Notes: a model not told the origin generated them from the letters alone. Shown: positions 38,495-48,210, numbered from the stretch's first letter. The stretch: 64,000 nucleotides of DNA from Arcobacter suis CECT 7833 (GCF_003544815.1 NZ_CP032100.1:930001-994000); one strand, 5' to 3'. Numbers and translations are program-made.

Positions 38495-39555
38495 AGATTT
38501 TCTCCTTTGATAATGAGATTTTTAGGGAAGATATAAGAAAAAGTTGTTTGATTATTTAAAGAGTTAACTTCTATTTTTATCTCATATTTATCACAAATCT
38601 CTTTTACAATACTAAGTCCTAATCCAAACCCGATATTTTTATCTTTTTGTTGATAATAGGCATTAAAAATTACTTTTGTATCAGCAATCTCTATTCCTTC
38701 ATTTTTTATTTCAAGTTTATAAATATCTTCTTTAGAGTCCAAAATAATATCTATATTTGAATCTTCAAAAGAGTATTTTATAGCGTTTGATAAAGTGTTA
38801 TCAATAACTCTTTCTAACTCATAAGAATCCATTAAAATATCGAACTCTTCATGAATATCTAAACTTATATCAATATTTTTTACATTTGCCATCTCATCAA
38901 AAAAAGCTAATCTTGAAGATAAAAATCTTACTAAATTTATATTTGATATTTCAGAAACTCTTTTCTCTTTTTTACTTAAGTAATACAAATCATTGTATAT
39001 TGAAGATAGAGATTTTGTTGAAGCTTTCATAGTTTCAAACTGCTCTTTATAACCTAAAATTGACTCTAAATTATCAATATTTAGATTTATTATACTTAGT
39101 GGTGTGTTCATTTCATGGATGATTTTTTTTAGGAAAAAGTCTTGTTGCTCCAAAAGATTTGAGATAGTTTTTTTACTTTCAAAAATATTTAGTTGGGTTT
39201 TTATTCGTGCAAGAACTTCCTCTTTTTCAAAAGGTTTAGTAATATAATCAACTCCTCCTTCTTCAAAAGCTTTTATTTTACTTTGTACATCATCTAAAGC
39301 ACTTATAAAAATAATTGGAATATCTTTTAAATTTTCTTCATTTTTAAGAAGTTTACAAACTTCAAATCCATCTAGATTTGGCATTTTTATATCCAAAAGA
39401 ATCAAATTTGGTGGATTTACTTTTGAAGAGTTTATGGCAAATATTGGATCAGTTGAAGCTCGAACCAAATAATTTTCTTCTTTTAAAAGAGTATTTAAGT
39501 AGTGTAAATTCTCAGTTTTATCATCTATTATTAGTATTGTGTATTTTTTATCCAT
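38491..39555 (-). CDS. soluble receiver-histidine kinase hybrid
   Basis: 354 aa, no membrane segment. An N-terminal receiver (YTILIIDDKTENLHYLNTLL; LILLDIKMPNLDGFEV; IPIIFISALDD; YITKPFEKEEV) is followed by the phosphorylated-helix region (FFLKKIIHEMNTPLSIINLN) and an ATPase domain (NTLSNAIKYSFEDSNID; FGLGLSIVKEICDKYEI). With a receiver as its input it should be controlled by another kinase, plausibly the divergent hybrid kinase at 39621. Its partner regulator overlaps it downstream. Confidence 0.88.
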   Translation of the reverse strand: MDKKYTILIIDDKTENLHYLNTLLKEENYLVRASTDPIFAINSSKVNPPNLILLDIKMPNLDGFEVCKLLKNEENLKDIPIIFISALDDVQSKIKAFEEGGVDYITKPFEKEEVLARIKTQLNIFESKKTISNLLEQQDFFLKKIIHEMNTPLSIINLNIDNLESILGYKEQFETMKASTKSLSSIYNDLYYLSKKEKRVSEISNINLVRFLSSRLAFFDEMANVKNIDISLDIHEEFDILMDSYELERVIDNTLSNAIKYSFEDSNIDIILDSKEDIYKLEIKNEGIEIADTKVIFNAYYQQKDKNIGFGLGLSIVKEICDKYEIKIEVNSLNNQTTFSYIFPKNLIIKGENL

Positions 39556-39620
39556 ATAGTTATTCTTTTTACATATTGTAGTTTGTTAAGATTATAGATA
39601 AAAATTAATTAGGATTTAGT

Positions 39621-42002
39621 TTGAAATTAAAGAAATTATTTATGTTGCTGTTTATTTTAAATACAGTTTCCTTTATTTGTGTGGCAGTTGTCATAAATAA
39701 ATATCAAAAAGCTACCATAAAACTTGAAGATGCATACAATATGCAATATAAATCTTTGATTCTAGCAGATGAGTTAAGACAAAGTAGTGATGATTTAACA
39801 AGAATGGCACGAACTTATGTAATAACTGGAAACTCTATGTTTGAAGAACAATATAAAACAGTTTTAGCCATACGAAATGGAGAACTTCCAAGACCCAAAA
39901 GATATAATGGAATTTTTTGGGATTTTTTGACTTTGGAAGGAATAAAACCTTTACTTGATGGTGATAAAATACCACTTCGAGAATTGATGAAAAATGCAAA
40001 TTTCCCAGAATCAGAGTTAAATTTACTTTTTATTTCTCAAAATGAATCTGATGATTTAACAAATCTTGAACATAAAGCCATGAATGCAATAAAAGGAATT
40101 TTTCAAGATAAAAAAGGAAATTACATAATCAAGGGCAAACCTGATTTTGTTTTAGCTAGAGAATTAATGCATTCATCACAATATCATCTTGCAAAAATCA
40201 GAATCATGGAACCACTTGATAGGTTTTATAAAGCCTTTGAAAATAGAACAAAACAAAAAGTTGAAGAGGCAAAAAAGAGTGTAAATGAACAAGAATTTAA
40301 TGTAAATGCAATAGTAATTCTTTCAATAATTTTGTTTTTAATGTCATTTTTTATCATTTTATTTAGAATCATTTATCCTATGGATTTATTAAGAATCGTG
40401 ATGTTAAAACTCTCAACAAATGAAATAAATGTGGAAATAGAAAAAAATGAGTTCGATGATGAAATGGGAGATATGATAGGAGCTGTTGAGATTTTCAAAG
40501 AAAATACCGAAAAATTAGTTACAAGTGAACATCAACTAAAACTTGCTATGGAAGATGCAAAAAATGCAAACCAAGCAAAATCTATTTTTTTAGCAAGAAT
40601 GAGCCATGAATTAAGAACTCCATTAAATGCAATTTTAGGTTTTGCAAATATTCTAAAAAAATCTATGAATGCTACTATTCAAGAAAAAGAGAATCTAAAT
40701 ATCATCAAAAAAAGTGGTGAACATCTACTAAATATCATAAATGAGATTTTAGAACTTTCAAAAATTGAAGCTGGAAAAATAGAAATAAATCCAAAAAACT
40801 TTGATTTTTTTGAATTGATAAAGGAAATAGAAGATACTTTTGCCTTTAGATGTGAAGCAAAAAATTTAAAATTTGTTATAAGTCTTTCCTCTTCTTTGCC
40901 AAATTTTATAAAAGCTGATGAGCAAAGACTTAGACAAATTCTTATAAATTTGTTAGGGAATTCTTTGAAGTTTACAAATGAAGGAGAGATTTCTTTATAT
41001 ATTTATACTTTAAATAATAAGCTATTTTTCGAGGTAAAAGATACTGGAATTGGAATTGATATAAAAAATCAAGAAAAAATTTTCAAACCATTTGAGCAAG
41101 TAAAACTTGACAATTACACCCAACAAGGAACAGGTTTAGGTTTAGCAATCACAAAAGAATTAATTACTTTGATGGGTGGAACGATTTATGTTAAAAGCCA
41201 AATAAACAAAGGAAGTGAGTTTTATTTTAGTATAAATTATGAAAAAGCAAATATTGATGAATTAACTTTAAAATCACAAACTAAAGAGATAAAAGGAATA
41301 AAAAATTTTCAAGATGAAAAAACAATTTTAGTAGTTGATGATATAAAAGAAAATAGGGATTTAATAGTACAACTTTTAGGGTTTTATGGCTTTAAAACAC
41401 TTGAAGCAAATAGTGGATTAATGGCACTTGAGGTTTTTGAAAAACAAGATGAAAATCAAAAAATAGATTTGATTTTTATGGATATTTTGATGGAAGAACT
41501 TGATGGTTTACAAACTATGCAGATTATAAGGAAAAAACAGAAGAACTCAAATATTCCAATCATTGCTTTATCTGCAAATGTTTTTGAAGAGGACAAAAAA
41601 CAAGCAATAAAATCTGGTGCAAATGACTTTTTACCAAAACCAGTTGAAGAAAAAGATATTTTATTAATGCTAAAAAAATATCTAAATATAGAGTTTGAAT
41701 ATGAAGAAAAAGAAGAAAAAATTGATATATCACAAGAGTTGAAAAATCTTTCAAAAGAGTTTTTAGAAAAACTAAATGAACAAGTTTTATTGATGAATAA
41801 TGAAGAAATTTTATCTTTGATAAAAGAGTATAAATTATCACTTGAATTACAAAATCATATAAAAAATTTAATAAATGAGTTTAAATATCAAGAATTGATG
41901 GATTTATTAAAAAATATTTCAGACTTAACTTTTAGAGCAGAACAAACAATCGCAGCTGGTGGAACAAGAACTATTTTAAAAACTTTTGGGTTTTTTAAAT
42001 AG
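39621..42002 (+). CDS. membrane hybrid sensor histidine kinase
   Basis: 793 aa, TTG start. Membrane segments at about 5-25 and 232-257 enclose a periplasmic helical sensor region. HisKA (IFLARMSHELRTPLNAILGF, His about 329), the ATPase domain (LINLLGNSLKFTNEGEIS; QGTGLGLAITKELITLMGG), and a receiver (TILVVDDIKENRDLIVQLL; LIFMDILMEELDGLQTM; IIALSANVF; DFLPKPVEEK) follow. A ~100-residue helical C-terminus resembles a phosphotransfer-type bundle but lacks a clear His motif. Divergent from the two-component pair to its left; overlaps the Nudix gene at its end. Confidence 0.88.
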   Translation: MKLKKLFMLLFILNTVSFICVAVVINKYQKATIKLEDAYNMQYKSLILADELRQSSDDLTRMARTYVITGNSMFEEQYKTVLAIRNGELPRPKRYNGIFWDFLTLEGIKPLLDGDKIPLRELMKNANFPESELNLLFISQNESDDLTNLEHKAMNAIKGIFQDKKGNYIIKGKPDFVLARELMHSSQYHLAKIRIMEPLDRFYKAFENRTKQKVEEAKKSVNEQEFNVNAIVILSIILFLMSFFIILFRIIYPMDLLRIVMLKLSTNEINVEIEKNEFDDEMGDMIGAVEIFKENTEKLVTSEHQLKLAMEDAKNANQAKSIFLARMSHELRTPLNAILGFANILKKSMNATIQEKENLNIIKKSGEHLLNIINEILELSKIEAGKIEINPKNFDFFELIKEIEDTFAFRCEAKNLKFVISLSSSLPNFIKADEQRLRQILINLLGNSLKFTNEGEISLYIYTLNNKLFFEVKDTGIGIDIKNQEKIFKPFEQVKLDNYTQQGTGLGLAITKELITLMGGTIYVKSQINKGSEFYFSINYEKANIDELTLKSQTKEIKGIKNFQDEKTILVVDDIKENRDLIVQLLGFYGFKTLEANSGLMALEVFEKQDENQKIDLIFMDILMEELDGLQTMQIIRKKQKNSNIPIIALSANVFEEDKKQAIKSGANDFLPKPVEEKDILLMLKKYLNIEFEYEEKEEKIDISQELKNLSKEFLEKLNEQVLLMNNEEILSLIKEYKLSLELQNHIKNLINEFKYQELMDLLKNISDLTFRAEQTIAAGGTRTILKTFGFFK

Positions 42003-42450
42003 TTCTTATTGATAAATTATCTTTTTCTATAAAATCCAAAATAATTTGTTTATGGTCAAAAACCAACTTTTCAAGTGGAAGTTCATCCAGTTTATAAACA
42101 TAAACCTCTTTTGCATCATCTTGAGCAATAGGTTTTCCATAAGCTTTGCAAACATAAACCACAGAAGCTGTGTGAAATCTCTCATCTCTTTTTGGGTCTG
42201 AATAAACTCCAAGAAGTGACTCAATTGAAACATCTAATGAAGTCTCTTCTTTCATCTCACGAATAACTGCATTTTCAACAGTTTCACCAATATCTACAAA
42301 TCCGCCAGGAATTGCTACTCCAAGAGGTCTGTTTAATCGTTCAATTAAAACTATTCCTTGAAAATTTTCTTTTTCATCATATAGTTTTATTATTCCATCA
42401 ACTGCTAAAAATGGTGTTTTTATCATAGTTTTCTTTCTTATTAATATCAT
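41995..42450 (-). CDS. Nudix hydrolase
   Basis: 151 aa. The Nudix box runs from Gly50: GFVDIGETVENAVIREMKEE, matching G-x5-E-x7-R-E-x2-E-E. It hydrolyses a nucleoside-diphosphate-linked compound, but the substrate cannot be told from sequence. The first residues MILIRKKTM include a second possible ATG at codon 9. It overlaps the convergent hybrid kinase by 8 bp. Confidence 0.88.
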   Translation of the reverse strand: MILIRKKTMIKTPFLAVDGIIKLYDEKENFQGIVLIERLNRPLGVAIPGGFVDIGETVENAVIREMKEETSLDVSIESLLGVYSDPKRDERFHTASVVYVCKAYGKPIAQDDAKEVYVYKLDELPLEKLVFDHKQIILDFIEKDNLSIRTI

Positions 42451-42489
42451 TATTTTAATAAGTATATCAAAACTATAAATTTAAAATAA

Positions 42490-44583
42490 TTAAAAATTAT
42501 ATTTGACTGAAACATTAAAATTTCTTGGTTCACCATAAACCATCCAATAATTACCAATTCCTTCATAATATTTTTTATCAAATAAATTATTTACATTTAA
42601 TTGAACAGAGGTATTTTTATCTAATTTATATTTCATCATTGTATTTGCTAATAAATAATCTTTTTGTTCAATATATGAATTTCCTGTTCCTGTATAATAT
42701 TTACTGTAATATTTTAATCCAGCTCCTACATCTAAATCTTTATTTAACTTATAATTTGTAAATAAATTTGCAGTAGCTCTGGATTGTTTTGTATTTACTT
42801 TTTCATTTTTTGCATCTTTTGCTTCAAATTTTGCTAAAGAAAAAGTTGTATCTAATTTATCAGTAAGTTCTCCAGCTAAAGAGACTTCATAACCCTTACT
42901 TTCAACACCTTTTTTTGCTTCATATGCATAACTTCCATCAGATAGTGTTACTCCGTCAATTACTTGAGGAACATTGTCTTGTATTATTTTAAATAATGAG
43001 AAAGATGTGTTTAATTTTCCATCAAAATATTCACCTTTTATACCTGTTTCATAATTTTTACCTACAATTGGATCTAGATATTTTTCATTTATATCTTTTA
43101 CTCTTTGTGTTTTAAAAATATCTGTATAACTTACAAATAAAGAGTGATTATCATCTAATTCATAAACTAAACCAGCATAAGGAGTTAACTCATTTTTGAA
43201 CTCTCTATCTTCAACAGTTTTATCATCACTATGATATTTCCAAGTTGATAGCCTTGCTCCTGTGATTAGATTAAGTCTTTGAGTTAAAGAAAATCTACCA
43301 ACTAAATAGATTCCTATTTGTTCAGTTTCTTCTGGAAAACCAGTTGTATAAGCTGTATTTGTAAGAAGTGCTTTTCCATCGTAATCAAAAAGGTTCGATA
43401 CTGACTCAAAGGCTTGTCTATATTCATCTGAATCTTTTGATTTATTATATGTACCTCCTGCAATAATCTCTTGAGAAAGATTTAAAACATTAAAAGGAAC
43501 ATCAAAATAAGAATCTAAATTCATCTCATCATATGTAACATGATCTGCATATTGACTCACATTCATTCCACTACCATTAACTTTGTTTAATGAACCTGTA
43601 AATCTTAAAGTGTGAGTTCTTTCATAAATTCTTCTAAAAGAGCTTGAAAGATTAAAAGTTATGTCATCATAAATATAGTGTTTTATATTTCCAAAAACTT
43701 CTTTTGTTTCCATATCCCAATAAGCCCAATCTTTTGTAAGTGAAGTTGACCTTGGAAAATCTGTTCTTGTTCCATCTGAATAAAAAGCAGGCAATGCCCA
43801 AAACCAAGCACCACCTCTATACATATTATCATAAAAAGTACCTATAGAAACAGAAGTTTCATCACTTAAATCAGCATCAATAATTCCATAAAAAAGAGTA
43901 TTGTCTTTATCAAAATTGTCATAAAAGTCTTTTGAATTTTCATTTTTTAATACAACTCGACCTCTTACTTTTTTATCTTGCGTTAAAGGTGTTGACATAT
44001 CAATCGTTTGAGAATATGAATCCCATGAACCAGCATCTAAAGTTAAACTTCCTTCAAATTTTTTGCTATTAGCATGTTTTCTAATAAAATTCATACTCAA
44101 TGAAGGGTCTCCTTGTCCTGTCATTAGACCATTTGCTCCTTTTACAACTTCAACTCTATCATATATTGCCATATCAAAATCGTTTTGACTTGTAGTTGAA
44201 TATGAGGGTGAACCATCAACTTTGTAATAAGTAATGTCAAAACCTCTTGCAGCTGAAACTACATTTGTTCCTCTATTATTTAACGTAACACCTGCTATAT
44301 TACTTAACACATCTTTATAACTAGTGATATTTTTGTCTTCAATCTCTTTTGAAGTAATTACAGTAATTGTCTGTGGTGTATCTTTTATAGATAGGTCTAA
44401 TTTTGTAGAAGTATTCATATAATCAGTAGTATAAGAATCCGTTCCCTGCGTTACATTTGAATTATTTTCTATTACAGAAATAGTATCTAATGAAATAACT
44501 TCATCTTGTGCAAATAGTTTTGTGCTTAAAACTAAAATTGTAGCTAGACTTAAATGTCTAATATTAATTCTTTTTCCTATCAC
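42490..44583 (-). CDS. TonB-dependent siderophore receptor
   Basis: 697 aa, GTG start behind AAGGAGACAATAA. A signal peptide (LSLATILVLSTKLFAQD) is followed by a possible TonB box (VISLDTISVIE), the plug domain (TPQTITVITSKEIEDKN; VEVVKGANGLMTGQGDPSL), and a 22-strand-type barrel ending in PRNFNVSVKYNF with the terminal Phe. It belongs to the FhuE/FpvA-like siderophore group. No siderophore ABC transporter is adjacent. The upstream region has an AT-rich partial match to a Fur box, so iron control is likely but unproven. Confidence 0.88.
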   Translation of the reverse strand: MIGKRINIRHLSLATILVLSTKLFAQDEVISLDTISVIENNSNVTQGTDSYTTDYMNTSTKLDLSIKDTPQTITVITSKEIEDKNITSYKDVLSNIAGVTLNNRGTNVVSAARGFDITYYKVDGSPSYSTTSQNDFDMAIYDRVEVVKGANGLMTGQGDPSLSMNFIRKHANSKKFEGSLTLDAGSWDSYSQTIDMSTPLTQDKKVRGRVVLKNENSKDFYDNFDKDNTLFYGIIDADLSDETSVSIGTFYDNMYRGGAWFWALPAFYSDGTRTDFPRSTSLTKDWAYWDMETKEVFGNIKHYIYDDITFNLSSSFRRIYERTHTLRFTGSLNKVNGSGMNVSQYADHVTYDEMNLDSYFDVPFNVLNLSQEIIAGGTYNKSKDSDEYRQAFESVSNLFDYDGKALLTNTAYTTGFPEETEQIGIYLVGRFSLTQRLNLITGARLSTWKYHSDDKTVEDREFKNELTPYAGLVYELDDNHSLFVSYTDIFKTQRVKDINEKYLDPIVGKNYETGIKGEYFDGKLNTSFSLFKIIQDNVPQVIDGVTLSDGSYAYEAKKGVESKGYEVSLAGELTDKLDTTFSLAKFEAKDAKNEKVNTKQSRATANLFTNYKLNKDLDVGAGLKYYSKYYTGTGNSYIEQKDYLLANTMMKYKLDKNTSVQLNVNNLFDKKYYEGIGNYWMVYGEPRNFNVSVKYNF

Positions 44584-44699
44584 TTATTGTCTCCTTGAAA
44601 TGAAAGAAAAAATAATATAATGACATTGTTAATTAGCTGTTAATTTTTCTTCTTATTACAGTTATTGAGAATTAAATATCAAGATTAAAGATTAAATTT

Positions 44700-45569
44700 T
44701 TATTCTTTTAATTTTTCTAATAGTTCTGATATTTCCAAATTTATCTTAGAAAAAGCAAACCATTTTTTACCCAAATCCTTCAAACTAGCACCAATATGAT
44801 AAATTTCTTGATTATCAATAATCAGAAATCTATCGTGAGAATTTTTGAAAGTTCTTAGCGTGATATTATTGTATTGCTTTGAGTATTTTTCAAAATCAAG
44901 TTTGAGTTGTTTAGAAATAATATTTGTATAAATAGTTACTTTTATATTTGATGTTTTTGAAAATAGAGTTAAAACTGTATCATCTATATAGTTATCTATT
45001 AGAATAATTTCACTTTTTGCACTTCTTAATAAATCAGAAATAAAACTATAAGAGTCATAAATTTGTCCATCATAGAAAATGCCTTGAGTTGTTTCTATAG
45101 TATTGTTTTTTATAAGTGACTTGACATCATTCATTTGAGATTTTAAAATATTTACATCATTTTCTAAATTTACAAATCTTTCATTAGTAATTTTATCTGC
45201 ATTTATTACATAGCCATTTTTAATGTAATTTTTTAAAATAGATGTTGCCCATTGACGGAATTTTGTAGCTGTAATTGAGTTTACTCTATATCCTATTGAT
45301 ATAATCATATCAAGATTATAGTGTTCAATATTTCTTTGAATCTCTCTATTTCCTTCTTTTTGAACTATTCGAAAAATTCGAATAGTTGAATTTTTATTTA
45401 GTTCTTTTTGTTTATAAATATTTTTAATATGATAATTAATAGTATGTATTTCAACACTAAAAAGCTCCGACAGTTGCTTTTGTGTAAGCCAAATTGTTTC
45501 TTCATTTACAGAAACTTTTAGTTCTAATTCTCCATCATTGTAAAGTACAATATTTGAAATATTATCCAT
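44700..45569 (-). CDS. RhuM-family protein with PLD-like C-terminal domain
   Basis: 289 aa. The first ~130 residues follow the RhuM pattern: IVLYNDGELELKVSVNEETI, WLTQKQLSELFSVEIHTINY, IISIGYRVNSITATKFRQWA. A linker leads to a domain that reads KSEIILIDNYIDDTVLTLF and FKNSHDRFLIIDNQEIYHIG. HDRF...D recalls the HxK/D signature of phospholipase D-like nucleases but with Arg in place of Lys. RhuM was named in Salmonella pathogenicity island 3, and the family is often found on mobile DNA. The fusion suggests a DNA- or RNA-directed function (inference). Confidence 0.7.
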   Translation of the reverse strand: MDNISNIVLYNDGELELKVSVNEETIWLTQKQLSELFSVEIHTINYHIKNIYKQKELNKNSTIRIFRIVQKEGNREIQRNIEHYNLDMIISIGYRVNSITATKFRQWATSILKNYIKNGYVINADKITNERFVNLENDVNILKSQMNDVKSLIKNNTIETTQGIFYDGQIYDSYSFISDLLRSAKSEIILIDNYIDDTVLTLFSKTSNIKVTIYTNIISKQLKLDFEKYSKQYNNITLRTFKNSHDRFLIIDNQEIYHIGASLKDLGKKWFAFSKINLEISELLEKLKE

Positions 45570-45722
45570 AAAATCACCTTTGAAAAGTTGTTTTATAACT
45601 TTATCAAAAAAATTAGTTTTGCTTTAAAAATATTGCAAATTGTTATTTTTCTCTTGATTTTAAAAAGAATAAATTTAGAGCTTAGAATAGAGGAAATTTA
45701 TTTATTGGTATTAGAGTATGCA

Positions 45723-45773
45723 TTCCCAAGTAGAACTTGGGAACGAAGATAAGCTAGAGCTTGGGAACGAAGA
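45723..45773. repeat. short hairpin/direct-repeat element (CTTGGGAACGAAGA)
   Basis: TTCCCAAGT (45723-45731) and ACTTGGGAA (45735-45743) form a 9-bp hairpin with loop AGA. TAGAACTTGGGAACGAAGA (45731-45749) is repeated as TAGAGCTTGGGAACGAAGA (45755-45773), period 24. The motif AGC/AAC-TTGGGAACGA is a short repeat I know from many unrelated bacteria near mobile genes. It lies between the two accessory genes in 45570-45788, where nothing else is seen. Confidence 0.75.
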
Positions 45774-45788
45774 AAAAAAGTTTTGAAA

Positions 45789-46709
45789 TTATTTATTATA
45801 AGAAAGATAAGTTGACATATAAGTAGGTAAAAACCATTCTCGACATAATTCTTCATAATTACGTCCTAAAATATTTAATCTTCGCCACATTTCTTCTATA
45901 GAAAGTTTAAGTTTATATATATCAATATTATTACTATAAATATATTTTTTTAATTGCATTAATTCACCAAAAATTATATTTAAGATTTGCCACATTTCAA
46001 TATCCTTCCAAATATCGAGTAATTCTAATAAATTTATAAAATGTTTAATCATATTTATAAATTCTTCATTCTTTAGTGCATAGTTATATCCAATCTCTTC
46101 ATTCTGATAATTGAATAAATTAAAAGCTGAATATAATTTTTGTCGTTTTGCAAAAAATCTTATAGGAATTAATCCTTCATAAGATGAAACAATCTCATTT
46201 TTATATGGTATGTATAATATTTTAGAATCTTTTCTTAAATAATCAGAATCTTTTGGAATAATACATTTATCAATCAAATCGTTTAAACAAATAAAAAATA
46301 TTTGTTTTGTGTCAAGGGTAACATAAAATAGCAAAACAGGTACCCCTGAACCCATTGATTGTATAGTTTTTAATTCACTAGTTTCTAATTGATGTTTGAT
46401 AACATCAATTTCTATAAATTCTTCCTTCTCCTTTAATTTATATTTTGCTACATTATCACGAGACTTTACTTTGATTTTTTGGACTTTTAATTTTTCTACA
46501 GATTTAACTTGAATAAATAAGTGTTCTCCCAAAGTTTCAGCTTTTCTTTTTTCAGCATCAATATATTTAAAAATTTCAATTGATAAATCGATACCGTAAT
46601 CAGGACGATATTCTCTTATTAGCCATTCTTTTGGCAATATTTCTTTTATAATATCAAAAGATTCACTTTCCATAATATGCTGAAAAGCTCTGATTTTCCT
46701 ATTTGTCAT
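45789..46709 (-). CDS. DUF4365 nuclease-like protein
   Basis: 306 aa. The N-terminal ~190 residues fit DUF4365: LIREYRPDYGIDLSIEIFKY and EHLFIQVKSVEKLKVQ give Asp-x-Gly-x-Asp...Glu/Gln-x-Lys, a PD-(D/E)xK-type nuclease arrangement with QVKS. A helical C-terminus (about 200-306) is of unknown role. These proteins usually sit in defence or mobile islands. Here a RhuM-PLD gene and repeats are next to it. It is separated from the urea cluster by a 177-bp gap. Confidence 0.7.
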   Translation of the reverse strand: MTNRKIRAFQHIMESESFDIIKEILPKEWLIREYRPDYGIDLSIEIFKYIDAEKRKAETLGEHLFIQVKSVEKLKVQKIKVKSRDNVAKYKLKEKEEFIEIDVIKHQLETSELKTIQSMGSGVPVLLFYVTLDTKQIFFICLNDLIDKCIIPKDSDYLRKDSKILYIPYKNEIVSSYEGLIPIRFFAKRQKLYSAFNLFNYQNEEIGYNYALKNEEFINMIKHFINLLELLDIWKDIEMWQILNIIFGELMQLKKYIYSNNIDIYKLKLSIEEMWRRLNILGRNYEELCREWFLPTYMSTYLSYNK

Positions 46710-46886
46710 AGTATTATCCTCTATTTTTTTGTTTTAGTAAGTGTATAACTATTTTTTATTATTTTCAAGTTGTCTAAATTCTATACACTAACCATTCCCA
46801 ACTCACATCAAAAACAACACTAAAACAACACTTCTTTTTTATACTTCGCTTAGAAGTCAAAAGGACTTAAACTAAAAGGAGATTTT

Positions 46887-48158
46887 ATGAAAAGATTATT
46901 TGCAAAAGCAATCGTTACTTCTGCGTTACTTGGTGGAATGTTAGTTCATGCTGCTGATACTATCAAAGTTGGGGTTTTACACTCTTTATCTGGAACTATG
47001 GCTATTTCTGAGACTACATTAAAAGATACGGTTTTAATGTTGATTGATGAGCAAAATAAAAAAGGTGGAATTTTAGGTAAAAAACTTGAACCAGTAGTTG
47101 TTGACCCAGCTTCAAACTGGCCTTTATTTGCTGAAAAAATGAGAGGATTATTAACTCAAGATAAAGTTGATGTTACATTTGGTTGTTGGACATCAGTTTC
47201 TAGAAAATCAGTTCTTCCAGTTGTTGAAGAGTTAAATGGTTTATTATTTTACCCTGTTCAATACGAGGGTGAAGAGTCAAGCAAAAATGTATTCTATACA
47301 GGTGCTGCGCCAAACCAACAAGCAATTCCAGCTGTTGATTATTTAATCAAAGAGATGGGTGTAAAAAGATTTGTTTTAGCTGGAACGGACTATGTTTATC
47401 CAAGAACTACAAACAAAATCTTAGAGGCTTATTTAATCTCTAAAGGTATTAAAAAAGAAGATATTATGATTAATTATACGCCATTTGGTCACTCTGATTG
47501 GCAATCAATTGTATCTGATATTAAAAAATTTGGTTCAACTGGAACAAAAACAGCAGTTGTTTCAACTATCAATGGAGATGCAAATATTCCATTTTATAAA
47601 GAGTTAGGAAACCAAGGTGTAAAAGCTGAAGAGATTCCAGTTATTGCATTCTCTGTTGGTGAAGAAGAACTTTCAGGAATTGATACAAAACCTTTAGTTG
47701 GACATTTAGCTGCATGGAATTATTTTGAAAGTGCTGATACAAAAATCAATAAAGATTTCATTTCAACATGGCACAAATTTATCAAAGATGACAAAAGAGT
47801 TACAAACGACCCAATGGAAGCTACATATATCGGGTTTAATCTATGGGTAAAAGCTGTCGAAAAAGCTGGAACTACTGATGTTGCAAAAGTTAGTGATGCA
47901 ATTATTGGATTAAGTGTTCCAAACTTAACAGGTGGAACTGCAAAAATGCTACCAAATCACCATATTACAAAACCTGTATTAATCGGTGAAATTCAAGAAG
48001 ATGGTCAATTTGAAACTGTTTCTTCAACAAAAGAAATTGAAGGTGATGCTTGGTCTGATTTCTTACCAGGATCAAAAGATTTAATCGCTGATTGGACAAA
48101 ACCAGTTAATTGTGGAAGTTACAACACAGTTACTAAAAAATGTGTAGGTACTAAATAA
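46887..48158 (+). CDS. urtA: urea ABC transporter, substrate-binding protein
   Basis: 423 aa. A signal peptide (AIVTSALLGGMLVHAADT) and the branched-chain amino acid/urea binding fold (IKVGVLHSLSGTMAISETTL) are followed by UrtA-typical FGCWTSVSRKSVLPVVEELN and YPVQYEGEESSKNVFYTGAA. It captures urea in the periplasm. AAAAGGAGATTTT precedes ATG. A 12-bp hairpin follows before urtB, so more UrtA than permease is probably made. Confidence 0.95.
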   Translation: MKRLFAKAIVTSALLGGMLVHAADTIKVGVLHSLSGTMAISETTLKDTVLMLIDEQNKKGGILGKKLEPVVVDPASNWPLFAEKMRGLLTQDKVDVTFGCWTSVSRKSVLPVVEELNGLLFYPVQYEGEESSKNVFYTGAAPNQQAIPAVDYLIKEMGVKRFVLAGTDYVYPRTTNKILEAYLISKGIKKEDIMINYTPFGHSDWQSIVSDIKKFGSTGTKTAVVSTINGDANIPFYKELGNQGVKAEEIPVIAFSVGEEELSGIDTKPLVGHLAAWNYFESADTKINKDFISTWHKFIKDDKRVTNDPMEATYIGFNLWVKAVEKAGTTDVAKVSDAIIGLSVPNLTGGTAKMLPNHHITKPVLIGEIQEDGQFETVSSTKEIEGDAWSDFLPGSKDLIADWTKPVNCGSYNTVTKKCVGTK

Positions 48159-48165
48159 CAAATCA

Positions 48166-48193
48166 AAATATGGAAGAGTTTTCTTCCATATTT
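48166..48193 (+). terminator. hairpin between urtA and urtB (partial terminator or stabiliser)
   Basis: AAATATGGAAGA (48166-48177), loop GTTT, TCTTCCATATTT (48182-48193) is a perfect 12-bp inverted repeat right after the urtA stop. It lacks a long T-run, so it is more likely an attenuator or 3'-end stabiliser that raises the urtA share of the operon. Confidence 0.75.
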
Positions 48194-48210
48194 CTCTTAA
48201 GGAAATAAAA

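Noticed and set aside
45723-45773. Possible CRISPR or attachment site
   Set aside because: Two short half-copies with a 5-nt gap; no spacers, no integrase gene next to it.
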